Below, one piece after another: positions 44,070-52,768 of a stretch of 64,000 nt of DNA; position 1 is the stretch's first letter; each line of letters opens with the position of its first letter. Source of the stretch: Candidatus Binatia bacterium. GTDB lineage: Bacteria; Desulfobacterota; Binatia; UBA1149; JAJCZL01. Position numbers and translations under genes: made by a program. Where the stretch lies: positions 42,072 to 106,071 of the forward strand of contig JANQEO010000006.1 in the NCBI GenBank assembly GCA_028278325.1. The letters are read 5' to 3'. The notes under the pieces are model-generated. The model searched no databases. It was not told the DNA's origin and saw only the letters and a program-made list of their open reading frames with translations.

Positions 44070-44639
44070 ATGTCGCGAATCGGCGGAGTGCCGGCCGAGC
44101 GCGCCGGAGCGATGACTCGTTTCAGCTACCGCTACGCCAAGCGGCGCTTAGGCAAGGTCCCTACCCCTCTGACTATCGTCGCGCACAGCCCTTGGATCTT
44201 CCGAGGCTATGGAGCCTTCGAATTCAGCCTGGAGCGAGCGAGCAGTGTCGACCACAAACTCAAGGCGCTGGCGTCCATCAAGGCCGCCACCCTCATCGGT
44301 TGCCCCTTTTGAATAGACATCGGGTCTGCCGTCGGCAGGCAAGCAGGGGTAACCGAGGCCCAAATAACCGACCTCCCGAAGTTCCGCGGCAGTGACGCAT
44401 TCGCCGAGGCCGAAAGGCTGGTGATCGCCTACGCCGAGGCCATGACGAAGACCCCGGTCGAAGTTCCCGACGAGCTGTTCGAGGCGCTGCGGCGCGAGTT
44501 CTCCGAAGAGCAGCTGGTCGAACTCACAGCCGAGATCGCTTGGGAAAACTGGAGGGCGCGCTTCGATCACGCGTTGGGAATCGGATCTCAGGGCTTTTCA
44601 GAAGGAAGCTTCTGCGCTTTGCCGGAACGGCCCGATTGA
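44070..44639 (+). CDS. Selenoprotein B: carboxymuconolactone decarboxylase family, CxxU
   Basis: One 189-residue gene read through a TGA at 44310-44312 as selenocysteine (codon 81). The N-terminal half (residues 1-80) has FSYRYAKRRLGK, APSKALA-like LKALASIKAATLIGCPF; after the TGA the frame continues IDIGSAVGRQAGVTEAQI, ERLVIAYAEAMTKTPVEVPD, EEQLVELTAEIAWENWRARF and ALGIGSQGFSEGSFC, the complete family C-terminus. The Sec is at the second Cys of the family CxxC motif: Cys78-Pro-Phe-Sec81-Ile-Asp-Ile-Gly. GGAGGAGG is placed 7-8 nt before the ATG. A SECIS-like hairpin starts 12 nt after the TGA. A thiol/selenol peroxidase or disulfide reductase role is expected. Confidence 0.92.
44325..44339 (+). 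promoter_or_regulatory. Candidate bacterial SECIS hairpin of selenoprotein B
   Basis: TCTGCC-GTC-GGCAGG: a 6-bp stem (five Watson-Crick pairs plus one U-G) with a 3-nt loop that begins G-U, as in the consensus bacterial SECIS. The loop starts 18 nt after the TGA. Confidence 0.75.
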
Positions 44640-44646
44640 GGCGTTT

Positions 44647-45072
44647 CTAGCCGGCCGGATTACGCTCGAAACCGTCGATCGCCGTATCGACGTGCCCCCA
44701 GGGCTGCGCCGAAGAGGTCCAGAACGACGAGATGGGCTGTACCCATGAGGCATCCTCGAGCGCGGCCGCCTTCACGAACTTCACGCCCGGCATGATCGAG
44801 ACATGGCTGTAGAGCGGGGACCCGCACTGGCGGCAGAAACAGCGGGTCACTTGCCCTCCACTCTCGCCGGTGACCGTGAAGTCGCCGACATCGCCCTCGA
44901 GTTCCCGAAAGCTTGAATCCGGTACGAGTACGATGGTCGTCATGGAGCTGCCGGTCGATCGCTGGCAGTCGCGGCAATGGCAGTGATGCGCCGAAACGAC
45001 CGCCGAGCCGTCGAATTCGAAGCGCGATGCGCCGCACAGGCAGGCGCCGGCCTGGAGGTCACTCTGACCCAT
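44647..45072 (-). CDS. GFA family (CENP-V/GFA domain) protein
   Basis: 141 residues of the glutathione-dependent formaldehyde-activating-like zinc family. Zinc ligands are visible: GACLCGASRFEF, HHCHCRDCQRSTGSS and CFCRQCGSPLYSH (CxC, CHCxxC, CxxCG). The segment VKAAALEDASWVQPISSFWT is family-typical. The function of most members is unproven; binding of a thiol or glutathione-linked adduct is the known background. It lies 21 nt downstream of tRNA-fMet on the same strand and convergent with selenoprotein B. Confidence 0.9.
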   Translation of the reverse strand: MGQSDLQAGACLCGASRFEFDGSAVVSAHHCHCRDCQRSTGSSMTTIVLVPDSSFRELEGDVGDFTVTGESGGQVTRCFCRQCGSPLYSHVSIMPGVKFVKAAALEDASWVQPISSFWTSSAQPWGHVDTAIDGFERNPAG

Positions 45073-45093
45073 GCCGCCTCATGGAGATCAGGT

Positions 45094-45170
45094 TGGGTGC
45101 GGGGGAAGGATTTGAACCTTCGACCTGCGGGTTATGAGCCCGCCGAGCTACCAGACTGCTCCACCCCGCA
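45094..45170 (-). tRNA. tRNA-fMet (anticodon CAU)
   Basis: The minus strand folds into a complete cloverleaf: acceptor TGCGGGG / CCCCGCA, anticodon stem GCGGG / CCCGC with loop CTCATAA, T stem GAAGG / CCTTC with loop TTCAAAT, and encoded CCA at 45096-45094. The three G-C pairs of the anticodon stem are the hallmark of the initiator. Unusually, position 1 is T facing A72, so a T1-A72 pair could form, where most bacterial initiators have an unpaired C1-A72. Confidence 0.93.
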
Positions 45171-45175
45171 CCAGC

Positions 45176-45204
45176 GTTGTATTTACGGGGAGGATTCCTG
45201 TCAA
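45176..45204 (-). promoter_or_regulatory. tRNA-fMet promoter overlapping the cusA stop codon
   Basis: A perfect TTGACA (45204-45199) with 17-bp spacer and TACAAC (45181-45176). The TGA inside TTGACA is the stop codon of cusA. Initiation would fall at or within 2 nt of the 5' end of the mature tRNA (45170). Confidence 0.55.
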
Positions 45205-48200
45205 CTTCCGTTGGTACGCGGCCGCTTTTGGGTACCGTAGCGCCGCTCGAGCACCAGGGCATAGACGACCGGCACAACGACGAGCGTCAGTATGGCGGTG
45301 CTTATCAGGCCACCGACCATCGGCGCGGCAATCCGTTTCATGGCTTCTGAACCGGTTCCACCCCCCAGCATGATGGGCAACAGCGCGATCAATGTCGTGC
45401 AAACGGTCATCATGAGGGGCCTTACACGTTGTACAGCCCCCTCCATCACGGCGGCTTGTATCAGATCGCCTCCGTCCCGGGTGGAGCGCTCTTGAATGGA
45501 GGCGTACGCCCCCTTCAGGTATGCGAGCATTACGACCCCCGTCTCTGCCGCAAGCCCCGCAAGGGCAATGAAACCGACATAGACGGCGACCGACAGCCGG
45601 TAGGGTTCTGTTCCCGTCAGCCTAGCGGTCGCGTCGAGCAGCCAGAGCAGCCACACCCCGCCGACCAGGGCGAACGGCAACCCGAGCATTACGACCGAAG
45701 CGTCCACGATGCTACCGAAGTGCATGTAGAGCAGAAGGAAGATCACGAGGACTACACAAGGAATCAAGACGTACAGATTCGATGCCGCCTCCTCGAGATA
45801 CTCATACTGTCCTGACCAAACGATGCTGTAGCCCGCGGGCAACGACAACTGGTCGGACACTGCCGCCTTGGCGCGGCTCACGTAGGTACCCAGATCGACC
45901 CCTGCAATGTCCACGTAGACCCAGGCGGTCCGCCGAGCGTTCTCGCTCTTGATGACGGGCGGTCCTTTGCCGACACGGATCTCGGCGACATGGCCGATCG
46001 GCACCTGGACGCCGGTCTTGGTAGCAATGAGGGTTCGTTCCAACGCCGCACGGCTGTCCCTCAGCTCCCTGGGGTAGCGAACGTTGACCGGATATCGCTC
46101 CAACCCCTCGACGGTATACGTCACGTTCATACCCCCCATAGCCGACATGATCACATTCTGAACATCGGCTACGGTAAGGCCGTATCGTGCCAAAGCCCGC
46201 CTGTCTATTTCGAAGTCCAGGTAGTTGCCGCCTACGGCCTTTTCCGCGTAGGCCGAGGCCGTGCCCGGCAGCGTCCTCAAGATCGTAGCGGCGTCCCCAG
46301 CGATCCGCGCCAGCTCATCCAGATCGGTTCCCATAATCTTGACACCCACCGGCGTCTTGATGCCGGTAGCAAGCATGTCGATGCGTGCCTTTATCGGCAT
46401 CGTCCAGGCATTGGTCAGCCCGGGCAGGCGCACTACGTCGTTGAGGCCCTGGAACCGTTGACCGTCGCCGCCATCATAGCCGTACACGAGTTCACGCAGC
46501 GTAAGGGGCCGCTGCAGCGGCAGGAACACCGCGAGCAGACCCCGAAATGGGCGGGGCCATCCCGAGAAGAACCGATCCACCGGCACCTTGCGCCATTTCG
46601 ACTTGTCCGGCTCGAGCATGATCGTTGTCTCGAGCATGCTCAGAGGGGCCGGATCCGTGGCGCTTTCCGCCCTTCCAACTTTCCCGAATACGTGGTGCAC
46701 CTCGGGAAAGGACGCAATGAGCTTGTCGGTCTGCTGGAGAATCTCGCGCGCCTTGGTAACACTCACGCCTGGATCCGTCGTCGGCATGTAGAGCAAGTCG
46801 CCTTCGTTGAGCGGAGGCATGAACTCGCTGCCCAGGCCCGGGAAAAGCGCCGCCGAAAGATCGACGAGCGCATCCGCCCCGTCGGCGAGACGGCGCAGGC
46901 CGAGCGGAGTCGACGGCTCCCGCCAACTCACCGACGCAGCCGTAAACCTTTCCGCGGCTCCACTCAGCCCGATCACAGGCAGAGCCGTCACACCCGTCAC
47001 CGCCAGCGCCGCTATCAAGACCAGCGCGCGTCGTTGCATGGCGAACTCCAGCACGGGCTGGTAAGCGGCTGTGAGTAAAGCCGTAACCGGGTTCACCCGG
47101 TCGCCGGGCAGGCGGCGTCCAATGACTACGGATATCAATACGGGAATGACGGTGATGGCCAGCACGGCGCTGAACGCCATCGCCAGAGTCTTGGTATACG
47201 CCAAAGGCCGAAAGAGTCGGCCCGACTCGCCGGTGAGGGCAAACACGGGCAGAAAACTCACCGTTATGATCAGCAGACTGTAGAACAACGCCGGCCCGAC
47301 TTCGCGCGCCGCGGCAATGATGACCTCCTGAGGCGGAGTATTCCCGCCGTCACGCTCGAGATGCCGGTGGGCATTCTCGACCATGACCACGGACGCATCC
47401 ACCATCACGCCGATCGCGATCGCGATCCCTCCCAGGCTCATGATGTTGGCGTTGACGCCCAGCCAGTTCATTACGGCGATGCTCAACAACACCCCCAGGG
47501 GCAACGTGACTACAGCCACTAGCGCAGACCGGACATGCAACAGGAACACGGCGCATAGGACAGCGACGACGATCATTTCCTCGAGCAACCTGGACCACAG
47601 CGTGTCGACGGCGCGTTCGATCAGGTTGGAGCGATCGTACGCTACCTGAACGCCGACGCCCGCAGGTAGCCCACCCTCGAGCTCTGCCATGCGCTGTTTG
47701 ACTCTGTCGATGAGTGCGTAGGCGTTCTCCCCGTAGCGGGCTACGACGATCCCGCCGACGGCTTCGCCCTCACCGTTCCATTCGGCTAGTCCTCGCCGGA
47801 TATCCGGGCCCAACTCGACGGTTGCGAGGTCGTCGAGGTAGATCGGTGAGCCGGATCCCGTTGCGCCGAGACTGATGTGACGTATGTCGTCGAGGCCTCG
47901 GATGTAACCTATGCCGCGGACCATGTACTCGGTCTCGCTGGTCTCGATCACACGGCCCCCGACGTCCATGTTCGACTGCCGGATCGCGTCTCGAACACGG
48001 TCGATGGAAACCCCGTAGGCGAGCAAGCGGTTCGGGTCCACTGTGACTTGGTATTGGCGGACGAAGCCGCCGATGCTGGCCACCTCGGCGACGCCTTCGA
48101 CTGCCGCCAACTCGTACCGGAGGTACCAGTCCTGCAGGCTTCGAAGCATCGAAAGGTCCTGGTCGGCCGAGGATAGCATCCCACCGACCGGACAACGGTC

Positions 48201-48815
48201 GATCGCGGCCGGAAGCACCCTGACCCTACTCAGGTGATCGCGACGATCAGAAGGAGCGTCGCCGGGTTCGGCATACCAAGCGATGCCGGAGGGATCGGCG
48301 GTCGCGGTGCTACGACCCAGCACTCCCTCGGGGTCGTCGGCCCAGATCCCGTCGGGATGGTCCGTGCAATAGCTGCCGGCAGCCAGGACGTACTGATAAA
48401 CCCAACCCACACCCGTAGCGTCGGGGCCCAATTGCGGGGTCACGTCACGGGGTAATTTGTCGCGGGAGAAGTTTAGCGACTCCAGCACCCTTGATCTTGC
48501 CCAGTAGATGTCGGTCCCATCTTCGAAGATGACGTAGACGAAGCTGAGTCCGAAAAAGCTGTAGCCGCGCACGACGTCGGCCCCGGGCACGGAGAGCATC
48601 GCCGTGGTAAGCGGATATGTTACCTGATCCTCTACGACTTGAGGCGACTGCCCTGAGTATTCCGTCATCACGATCACCTGGACATCGGAGAGATCAGGTA
48701 TAGCGTCAAGCCTGATGCGGTAGAGGCCGACGACGGCGAGCAAAGCCAAGCCCGCAGCTGCAACGATGACGACGCCGCGATTCCTTATGGAATATTCGAT
48801 GATGCTTGCGATCAT
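45201..48815 (-). CDS. cusA: CusA/CzcA-type heavy-metal RND efflux pump
   Basis: 1204 residues with 12 membrane segments in two bundles. Signature elements: RLDAIPDLSDVQVIVMTEYS, LGPDATGVGWVYQYVLAAGS, GGIAIAIGVMVDASVVMVEN (proton-relay acidic residue), SEFMPPLNEGDLLYMPTTDP and TNAWTMPIKARIDMLATGIK. The Met-rich MPP and MPI positions point to the Cu/Ag type. It is about 160 residues longer than usual CusA, owing to insertions at about residues 150-220 (with two Cys), 645-695 and 755-805. It moves monovalent metal from periplasm to outside with CusB and CusC, encoded just upstream. Confidence 0.95.
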   Translation of the reverse strand: MIASIIEYSIRNRGVVIVAAAGLALLAVVGLYRIRLDAIPDLSDVQVIVMTEYSGQSPQVVEDQVTYPLTTAMLSVPGADVVRGYSFFGLSFVYVIFEDGTDIYWARSRVLESLNFSRDKLPRDVTPQLGPDATGVGWVYQYVLAAGSYCTDHPDGIWADDPEGVLGRSTATADPSGIAWYAEPGDAPSDRRDHLSRVRVLPAAIDRCPVGGMLSSADQDLSMLRSLQDWYLRYELAAVEGVAEVASIGGFVRQYQVTVDPNRLLAYGVSIDRVRDAIRQSNMDVGGRVIETSETEYMVRGIGYIRGLDDIRHISLGATGSGSPIYLDDLATVELGPDIRRGLAEWNGEGEAVGGIVVARYGENAYALIDRVKQRMAELEGGLPAGVGVQVAYDRSNLIERAVDTLWSRLLEEMIVVAVLCAVFLLHVRSALVAVVTLPLGVLLSIAVMNWLGVNANIMSLGGIAIAIGVMVDASVVMVENAHRHLERDGGNTPPQEVIIAAAREVGPALFYSLLIITVSFLPVFALTGESGRLFRPLAYTKTLAMAFSAVLAITVIPVLISVVIGRRLPGDRVNPVTALLTAAYQPVLEFAMQRRALVLIAALAVTGVTALPVIGLSGAAERFTAASVSWREPSTPLGLRRLADGADALVDLSAALFPGLGSEFMPPLNEGDLLYMPTTDPGVSVTKAREILQQTDKLIASFPEVHHVFGKVGRAESATDPAPLSMLETTIMLEPDKSKWRKVPVDRFFSGWPRPFRGLLAVFLPLQRPLTLRELVYGYDGGDGQRFQGLNDVVRLPGLTNAWTMPIKARIDMLATGIKTPVGVKIMGTDLDELARIAGDAATILRTLPGTASAYAEKAVGGNYLDFEIDRRALARYGLTVADVQNVIMSAMGGMNVTYTVEGLERYPVNVRYPRELRDSRAALERTLIATKTGVQVPIGHVAEIRVGKGPPVIKSENARRTAWVYVDIAGVDLGTYVSRAKAAVSDQLSLPAGYSIVWSGQYEYLEEAASNLYVLIPCVVLVIFLLLYMHFGSIVDASVVMLGLPFALVGGVWLLWLLDATARLTGTEPYRLSVAVYVGFIALAGLAAETGVVMLAYLKGAYASIQERSTRDGGDLIQAAVMEGAVQRVRPLMMTVCTTLIALLPIMLGGGTGSEAMKRIAAPMVGGLISTAILTLVVVPVVYALVLERRYGTQKRPRTNGS

Positions 48816-48822
48816 GGCTCGG

Positions 48823-50778
48823 TCAGCGCACGAGCGACGTTATGTCGACGGCTTCACCACAGGCGGGCATCGCGAATCCGTAGTACGGATTGGCAGGCTG
48901 AGGAGCGGACTGAATCCACCCTGCCCCTGCCATGGGACAGTGGAAGGCGTGGAACTCGAGTGCGAGCGCGTCGTGCCCTACCAGCCGGATGATATCGACG
49001 AGATGAGCCGACAGCTCACTAAACTGCGCGCGTACGGCATCGATGGACCGCCCGCTCATCCCAATCACGGCCTCGGTTGCACGCGCGGCAAGCTCGGCCA
49101 CGACCTCCTCGGCTGGGTCGTCCACGGAAGCGGCCGCGCTGACAACGCCCAGCCGCTGATGGATCTCAGCGACCGCATCGGCGAGTCCGTCGCGCTCATC
49201 TTCGGCTAGAACTGCATGGAGCCCGAAATACGCTCGGATGGCAGACCTCACCGGCTCCGCCAACCGCGGTGCCGTCATGTGCATGGCTGGTCTCGATTGA
49301 CCTCGGGCCGGCTGTGCCGATGAGCGGGGCTCCGGCTCGCGGCTCGCCGGCTCCGCCGACTCGCCGCCCATCTTGGCCACGGCCTCCCGCAGCTTCGACT
49401 CGCTGTCCAGCAAGAACTGGCCGCTGGTAACAACCAGCTCTCCTTCGTCGAGCCCCGCCACTACCTCGGTCTTGTCGTCGCCGACATCCAAACCGATCGT
49501 GACCGTGCGCGGCTCGAAACGTCCCTCACCCAACACGACGAAGGCCACCTGCCGCTCACCGGTATCTATGACGGCGGCCCGAGGCACCACCAATCCGCTG
49601 CGAGCCGTGTCGGCCACGATCTCGACGTCAGCGAACATGCCGGGCTTCAACTCCAGATGCGGATTGTCGAACTCCATACGCACCTTCACCGTCCGCGTCG
49701 ACTCGTCCACGAACGGATACACGTAGATCACCTTCCCCGTGAACGGTCGGCCGGGCAGATGAGAGAGATTCATACGCGCTTGCTGTCCGAGCTTCACAAA
49801 AGGAACTTCGTTCTCATAGATGTCGATCGCTACCCACACGCGCGACAGATCCGCGATCGTGTACAGCTTGGTTCCGGGATCTACGTGCATACCGTCGCGG
49901 GCTTGTTTCTCGACGATCACGCCGGCGTAAGGACTCGTGACCGTCAGCGTCTTGCTGGGCAAGCCCCGCTCCTGCAGTTCGTCGATCTGCTGATCACTGA
50001 TGTCGAAAAGCTCGAGACGCAGTCGGGCGGATTCGACCAACTGTGTCATGTCGGCTGCCGCGCTAGGCATGGCCTCGGCGTTGATGCGGTCCTTGTTTCT
50101 GAGAGCGAGCAGATACTCTTCCTGCGAGGAGTAGAGCTCACGCGAGAACACACGGAAAAGCGGCATGCCCACGTCGATGTGCTGGCCCGTATAGTGAGCG
50201 TAAAGCTCCTCGATCCAACCGTGGAACTTGGTGGTCACATCGCGGACGAGTTGCTCGTCGTACTCGATGGTGCCGACGGTCCTCACCGTACGTTTCAGCG
50301 CTTCACGAGCGACAGGCGCTGTGCGAACGCCCATGTTTTGCACGACGACGGGAGAGATCGCTATGCTCGCGCCCCCCGACTCATCCGACTCGTCCTCGTA
50401 AACCGGCACCAAGTCCATCCCCATGGGACTCTTTCCCGGCTTGTCGGAAACGTAGTTGGGATCCATCGGTGCGCGCCAGTGCTTGATCTTGCGGGTTGGA
50501 GGCGCCGCAGCCGGCACGAGATCCATGCCGCAGATCGGGCAGTGCCCCTGCTCCGATGAGATGACATGAGGATGCATCCCGCAGGTATAGACCACCTTCG
50601 GGTCACCGGCTGCCTCGCTGTCGAGGAGTGAATGGGAGCCATCGTCGGCACGGCGCTCACCGTCCGACTCCGGCCACAAGAACAGCATCCCGACCAGCAG
50701 CGCGACCGCCATTGCCACGAAGATTCGCGTGCGGCCGCCGGTCGGTCTTTCGCTAGGCTGCTTTGAAACAACACTCAC
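48823..50778 (-). CDS. cusB: CusB-type adaptor with HMBD and DUF3347-like domains
   Basis: 651 residues: membrane anchor (FVAMAVALLVGMLFLWP), a heavy-metal-binding domain at about 55-120 (VYTCGMHPHVISSEQGHCPI, CGMDLVP, second DPNYVSDKPGKSPMGMDLVP), the barrel/hairpin/lipoyl domains (GTIEYDEQLVRDVTTKFHGW, LTVTSPYAGVIVEKQARDG, FVKLGQQARMNLSHLPGRPF) and a C-terminal domain at about 495-645 with FHAFHCPMAGAGWIQSAPQP and NPYYGFAMPACGE, matching DUF3347. Fusion of DUF3347 to CusB is notable. It bridges CusA and CusC and hands on metal ions. The start overlaps the cusC stop by 4 nt. Confidence 0.93.
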   Translation of the reverse strand: MSVVSKQPSERPTGGRTRIFVAMAVALLVGMLFLWPESDGERRADDGSHSLLDSEAAGDPKVVYTCGMHPHVISSEQGHCPICGMDLVPAAAPPTRKIKHWRAPMDPNYVSDKPGKSPMGMDLVPVYEDESDESGGASIAISPVVVQNMGVRTAPVAREALKRTVRTVGTIEYDEQLVRDVTTKFHGWIEELYAHYTGQHIDVGMPLFRVFSRELYSSQEEYLLALRNKDRINAEAMPSAAADMTQLVESARLRLELFDISDQQIDELQERGLPSKTLTVTSPYAGVIVEKQARDGMHVDPGTKLYTIADLSRVWVAIDIYENEVPFVKLGQQARMNLSHLPGRPFTGKVIYVYPFVDESTRTVKVRMEFDNPHLELKPGMFADVEIVADTARSGLVVPRAAVIDTGERQVAFVVLGEGRFEPRTVTIGLDVGDDKTEVVAGLDEGELVVTSGQFLLDSESKLREAVAKMGGESAEPASREPEPRSSAQPARGQSRPAMHMTAPRLAEPVRSAIRAYFGLHAVLAEDERDGLADAVAEIHQRLGVVSAAASVDDPAEEVVAELAARATEAVIGMSGRSIDAVRAQFSELSAHLVDIIRLVGHDALALEFHAFHCPMAGAGWIQSAPQPANPYYGFAMPACGEAVDITSLVR

Positions 50779-52151
50779 CTTGAAGCCTCCGCGAGAGGTG
50801 CGCCGATCAACCGTTCCAACTCGGCCAACTCTTGTTCGAACTCACTAAGGTTCCGCTGATAAGCGACCTTTAGATCGAGCAGGCGCCGCCAGTTCTCGAT
50901 GAACGTCAAGAAATCCACGTCACCCGCCCGGTATGCCGACATGGTGGCATCCAGGGTCTGCTGAGCCTGCGGTATGATGACGCCAGAGAACAGTTCCAAT
51001 TGGGTACGTCTGGACTCGGCTTTGAGAAAGCTATCCTCGACCTGAAACCGCGTGGTGTTTATCGTCTGCTCGAGGTGGTTTTCGGAGGCACGCACGCGGG
51101 CGCGGGCTGCCTGCTTTGAGGCCCCCAGCCGTTCGAACCAAACCGGGAGGTTGACGGACAGCGTCAGCTGTTCTGAATCATCGCCGTTGGCGACCGGACT
51201 CAATCCCGTGCTGGACACGGACGTGTGGGTAAAGCCCACCGTCAGGTCAGGCCAATAGTCCAGCTTTGCCAAACGCAAACGCTCACGTGACTCGTGGACA
51301 TGTCCTTGTGCGGCACCTATCGCCGGGCTGGATTCGAATGCTGTCGACGTGAGCTGCTCGAGAGCAAGCTCTGTCGTGTCAGCGGTGATCGGTGGCGTGA
51401 TCGGCAACGGTCGTTCCGAAGGATTCGCCATGAGATAGTTGAGCCTGGCTTGGAAGGATCGCCGCTGTCGGCGCAGGACGACCAGATCGCTTTCCAGACC
51501 GGCCAACTCCACTTGCGCTCGCAGAACATCCTGCTGAGGGACCTGGCCCGCCTCGTACTTGCGCAAGGCAACCGCCCTGAAATCTCTCAGGAGTCGCCTG
51601 CTGCGTTCTGTCAGCTCGATCGAACGATCGGCGAAATACAGCGAGTAGTATGCTCGCCGCACCGCGCTGATCGTCTCTAGCTGCCGAGATCGGTACACCT
51701 CGCGGGCCGACACGGCAGCGTGCGAGGCGGCCCTCCCCCGGGCATACAGTTTGGCCGGCGATGGAATCGTCTGGCGCAGGCCTATCGACCCGTCGACCTC
51801 CCCGGCCGCGGTTTCGGCGAGATCCCCGGTCGGCGGCACGACGGTGAGCACCGGGTCGGCAAGGCCCGTCGCTTCGGCAATCTCGTATCCTGAGGCGCGC
51901 GCCTGCTCCCGCGCCGCTGCAAGCGCGGGATTACGCGCGAGCGCCACGCGGATGTAGTCGTGCAGCGCGGGCGCATCAGGAAGCCGCAAGGAGGCGGAAC
52001 CCGTACGTGCCTCTTCACGGCCGTCAGGCGCTGATTCAAAGCGTACACTCTCGCGGTACTCCGCTCTGTTGGAACCGATCAAACCCGCGCTGCATCCGGC
52101 CACCCACGGGACACACGCGGCGACCAGCATGCATCGTCGTAGATGCATCAT
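50775..52151 (-). CDS. cusC: TolC-like outer membrane factor, CusC-type
   Basis: 458 residues from the ATG at 52151, which has GGAGG 7 nt upstream (TTG at 52157 is worse). A lipoprotein signal ends near WVAGC. The body is a helical outer-membrane factor with two repeated halves (IRVALARNPALAAAREQARA, EVYRSRQLETISAVRRAYYS; TVGFTHTSVSST, AYRAGDVDFLTFIENWRRLL). Such lipoproteins form the outer-membrane channel of the CusCBA pump. First large gene of the pump operon, after a 132-residue protein gene. Confidence 0.92.
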   Translation of the reverse strand: MMHLRRCMLVAACVPWVAGCSAGLIGSNRAEYRESVRFESAPDGREEARTGSASLRLPDAPALHDYIRVALARNPALAAAREQARASGYEIAEATGLADPVLTVVPPTGDLAETAAGEVDGSIGLRQTIPSPAKLYARGRAASHAAVSAREVYRSRQLETISAVRRAYYSLYFADRSIELTERSRRLLRDFRAVALRKYEAGQVPQQDVLRAQVELAGLESDLVVLRRQRRSFQARLNYLMANPSERPLPITPPITADTTELALEQLTSTAFESSPAIGAAQGHVHESRERLRLAKLDYWPDLTVGFTHTSVSSTGLSPVANGDDSEQLTLSVNLPVWFERLGASKQAARARVRASENHLEQTINTTRFQVEDSFLKAESRRTQLELFSGVIIPQAQQTLDATMSAYRAGDVDFLTFIENWRRLLDLKVAYQRNLSEFEQELAELERLIGAPLAEASR

Positions 52152-52276
52152 GATCAAACCTCCATGTAGTAAGGTCTGTTGTGTTCGAAAGAACTACGTA
52201 CGGTCGGATCGGCGACGGCGCGGCGTGATGCCGGCTAACGAACGATCGGCCGTGCGCTACTGCAAGGAGGTAGGCA

Positions 52277-52675
52277 TCAGAGCCGTAGAGGCAGGTAGAC
52301 GTCTGACGAACCGCTTCTGTCCCGGGAGTCTACTCCCCGGTGGACCACGCGGTGCCAGTCGCTGTCGGATACCGCCAGCGCCCCACCCGTCACGATTGTC
52401 AGGTCGGCATGATCGAGACGTTCGAGCGCCGGACCCGCCATCGCCACCGTGTCGGCGCTCTGCAGACAACAACTATCGACGACATCGTCGCAGCAATCGT
52501 GAGCACCCCCCTTTGGGGTTTCCTGGTCACCATGGCACGGCATCGTCGGGGCTACGGCGGGAGCGATGAGGTCCGAAACTGCACAGAAGGCTACCGGTGC
52601 GTAGGGGCCGGCCGTCACTACGGCGACCACGAACACGCACAAAGGCCGTAATCTGCGAAGCGGGAGAATCGACAT
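52277..52675 (-). CDS. Small secreted Cys/His-rich protein (metal-cluster leader gene)
   Basis: 132 residues. A signal peptide (LCVFVVAVVTAGPYAPVAFCA) is followed by a short metal-binding-like region: MPCHGDQETP, GGAHDCCDDVVDSCCLQ, with five Cys and two His in about 30 residues, then a serine/aspartate-rich tail. Proteins like this head copper, silver or mercury efflux operons and are suspected periplasmic metal buffers. Located 125 nt upstream of cusC; a promoter ends 9 nt before its ATG. The frame beyond its TGA (52279-52277) ends after a dozen codons, so the stop is real. Confidence 0.7.
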   Translation of the reverse strand: MSILPLRRLRPLCVFVVAVVTAGPYAPVAFCAVSDLIAPAVAPTMPCHGDQETPKGGAHDCCDDVVDSCCLQSADTVAMAGPALERLDHADLTIVTGGALAVSDSDWHRVVHRGVDSRDRSGSSDVYLPLRL

Positions 52676-52684
52676 TCTCTTATT

Positions 52685-52714
52685 ATTCTAGGCGCTTCTC
52701 GAGATATGCGTCAA
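52685..52714 (-). promoter_or_regulatory. Promoter of the cus operon
   Basis: TTGACG (52714-52709), 18-bp spacer, TAGAAT (52690-52685). A small palindrome TCTCGAGA sits in the spacer. The ATG (52675) is 9 nt past the -10 box, leaving an untranslated leader of only a few bases. Confidence 0.55.
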
Positions 52715-52768
52715 CCGCTCTATAGACCCCGATAAATCACCCAAAACACAAGACAAACAGGATCCCGA

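Noticed and set aside
43668..44639. Readthrough of the TGA at 44067-44069 between the membrane protein and selenoprotein B
   Set aside because: It is followed immediately by ATG with a good Shine-Dalgarno, lies at the end of the membrane protein and does not sit in a CxxC motif; an ordinary stop is the simplest reading.
45098..45170. Elongator tRNA-Met or tRNA-Ile2
   Set aside because: The GGG/CCC anticodon stem and the D-arm sequence fit the initiator; no signs of a modifiable CAU tRNA-Ile.
52277..52279. Sec readthrough of the Cys-rich protein at 52277
   Set aside because: The frame past the TGA ends after about a dozen codons and the TGA is not in a CxxC-type position (it is directly before a Cys codon with no family match).
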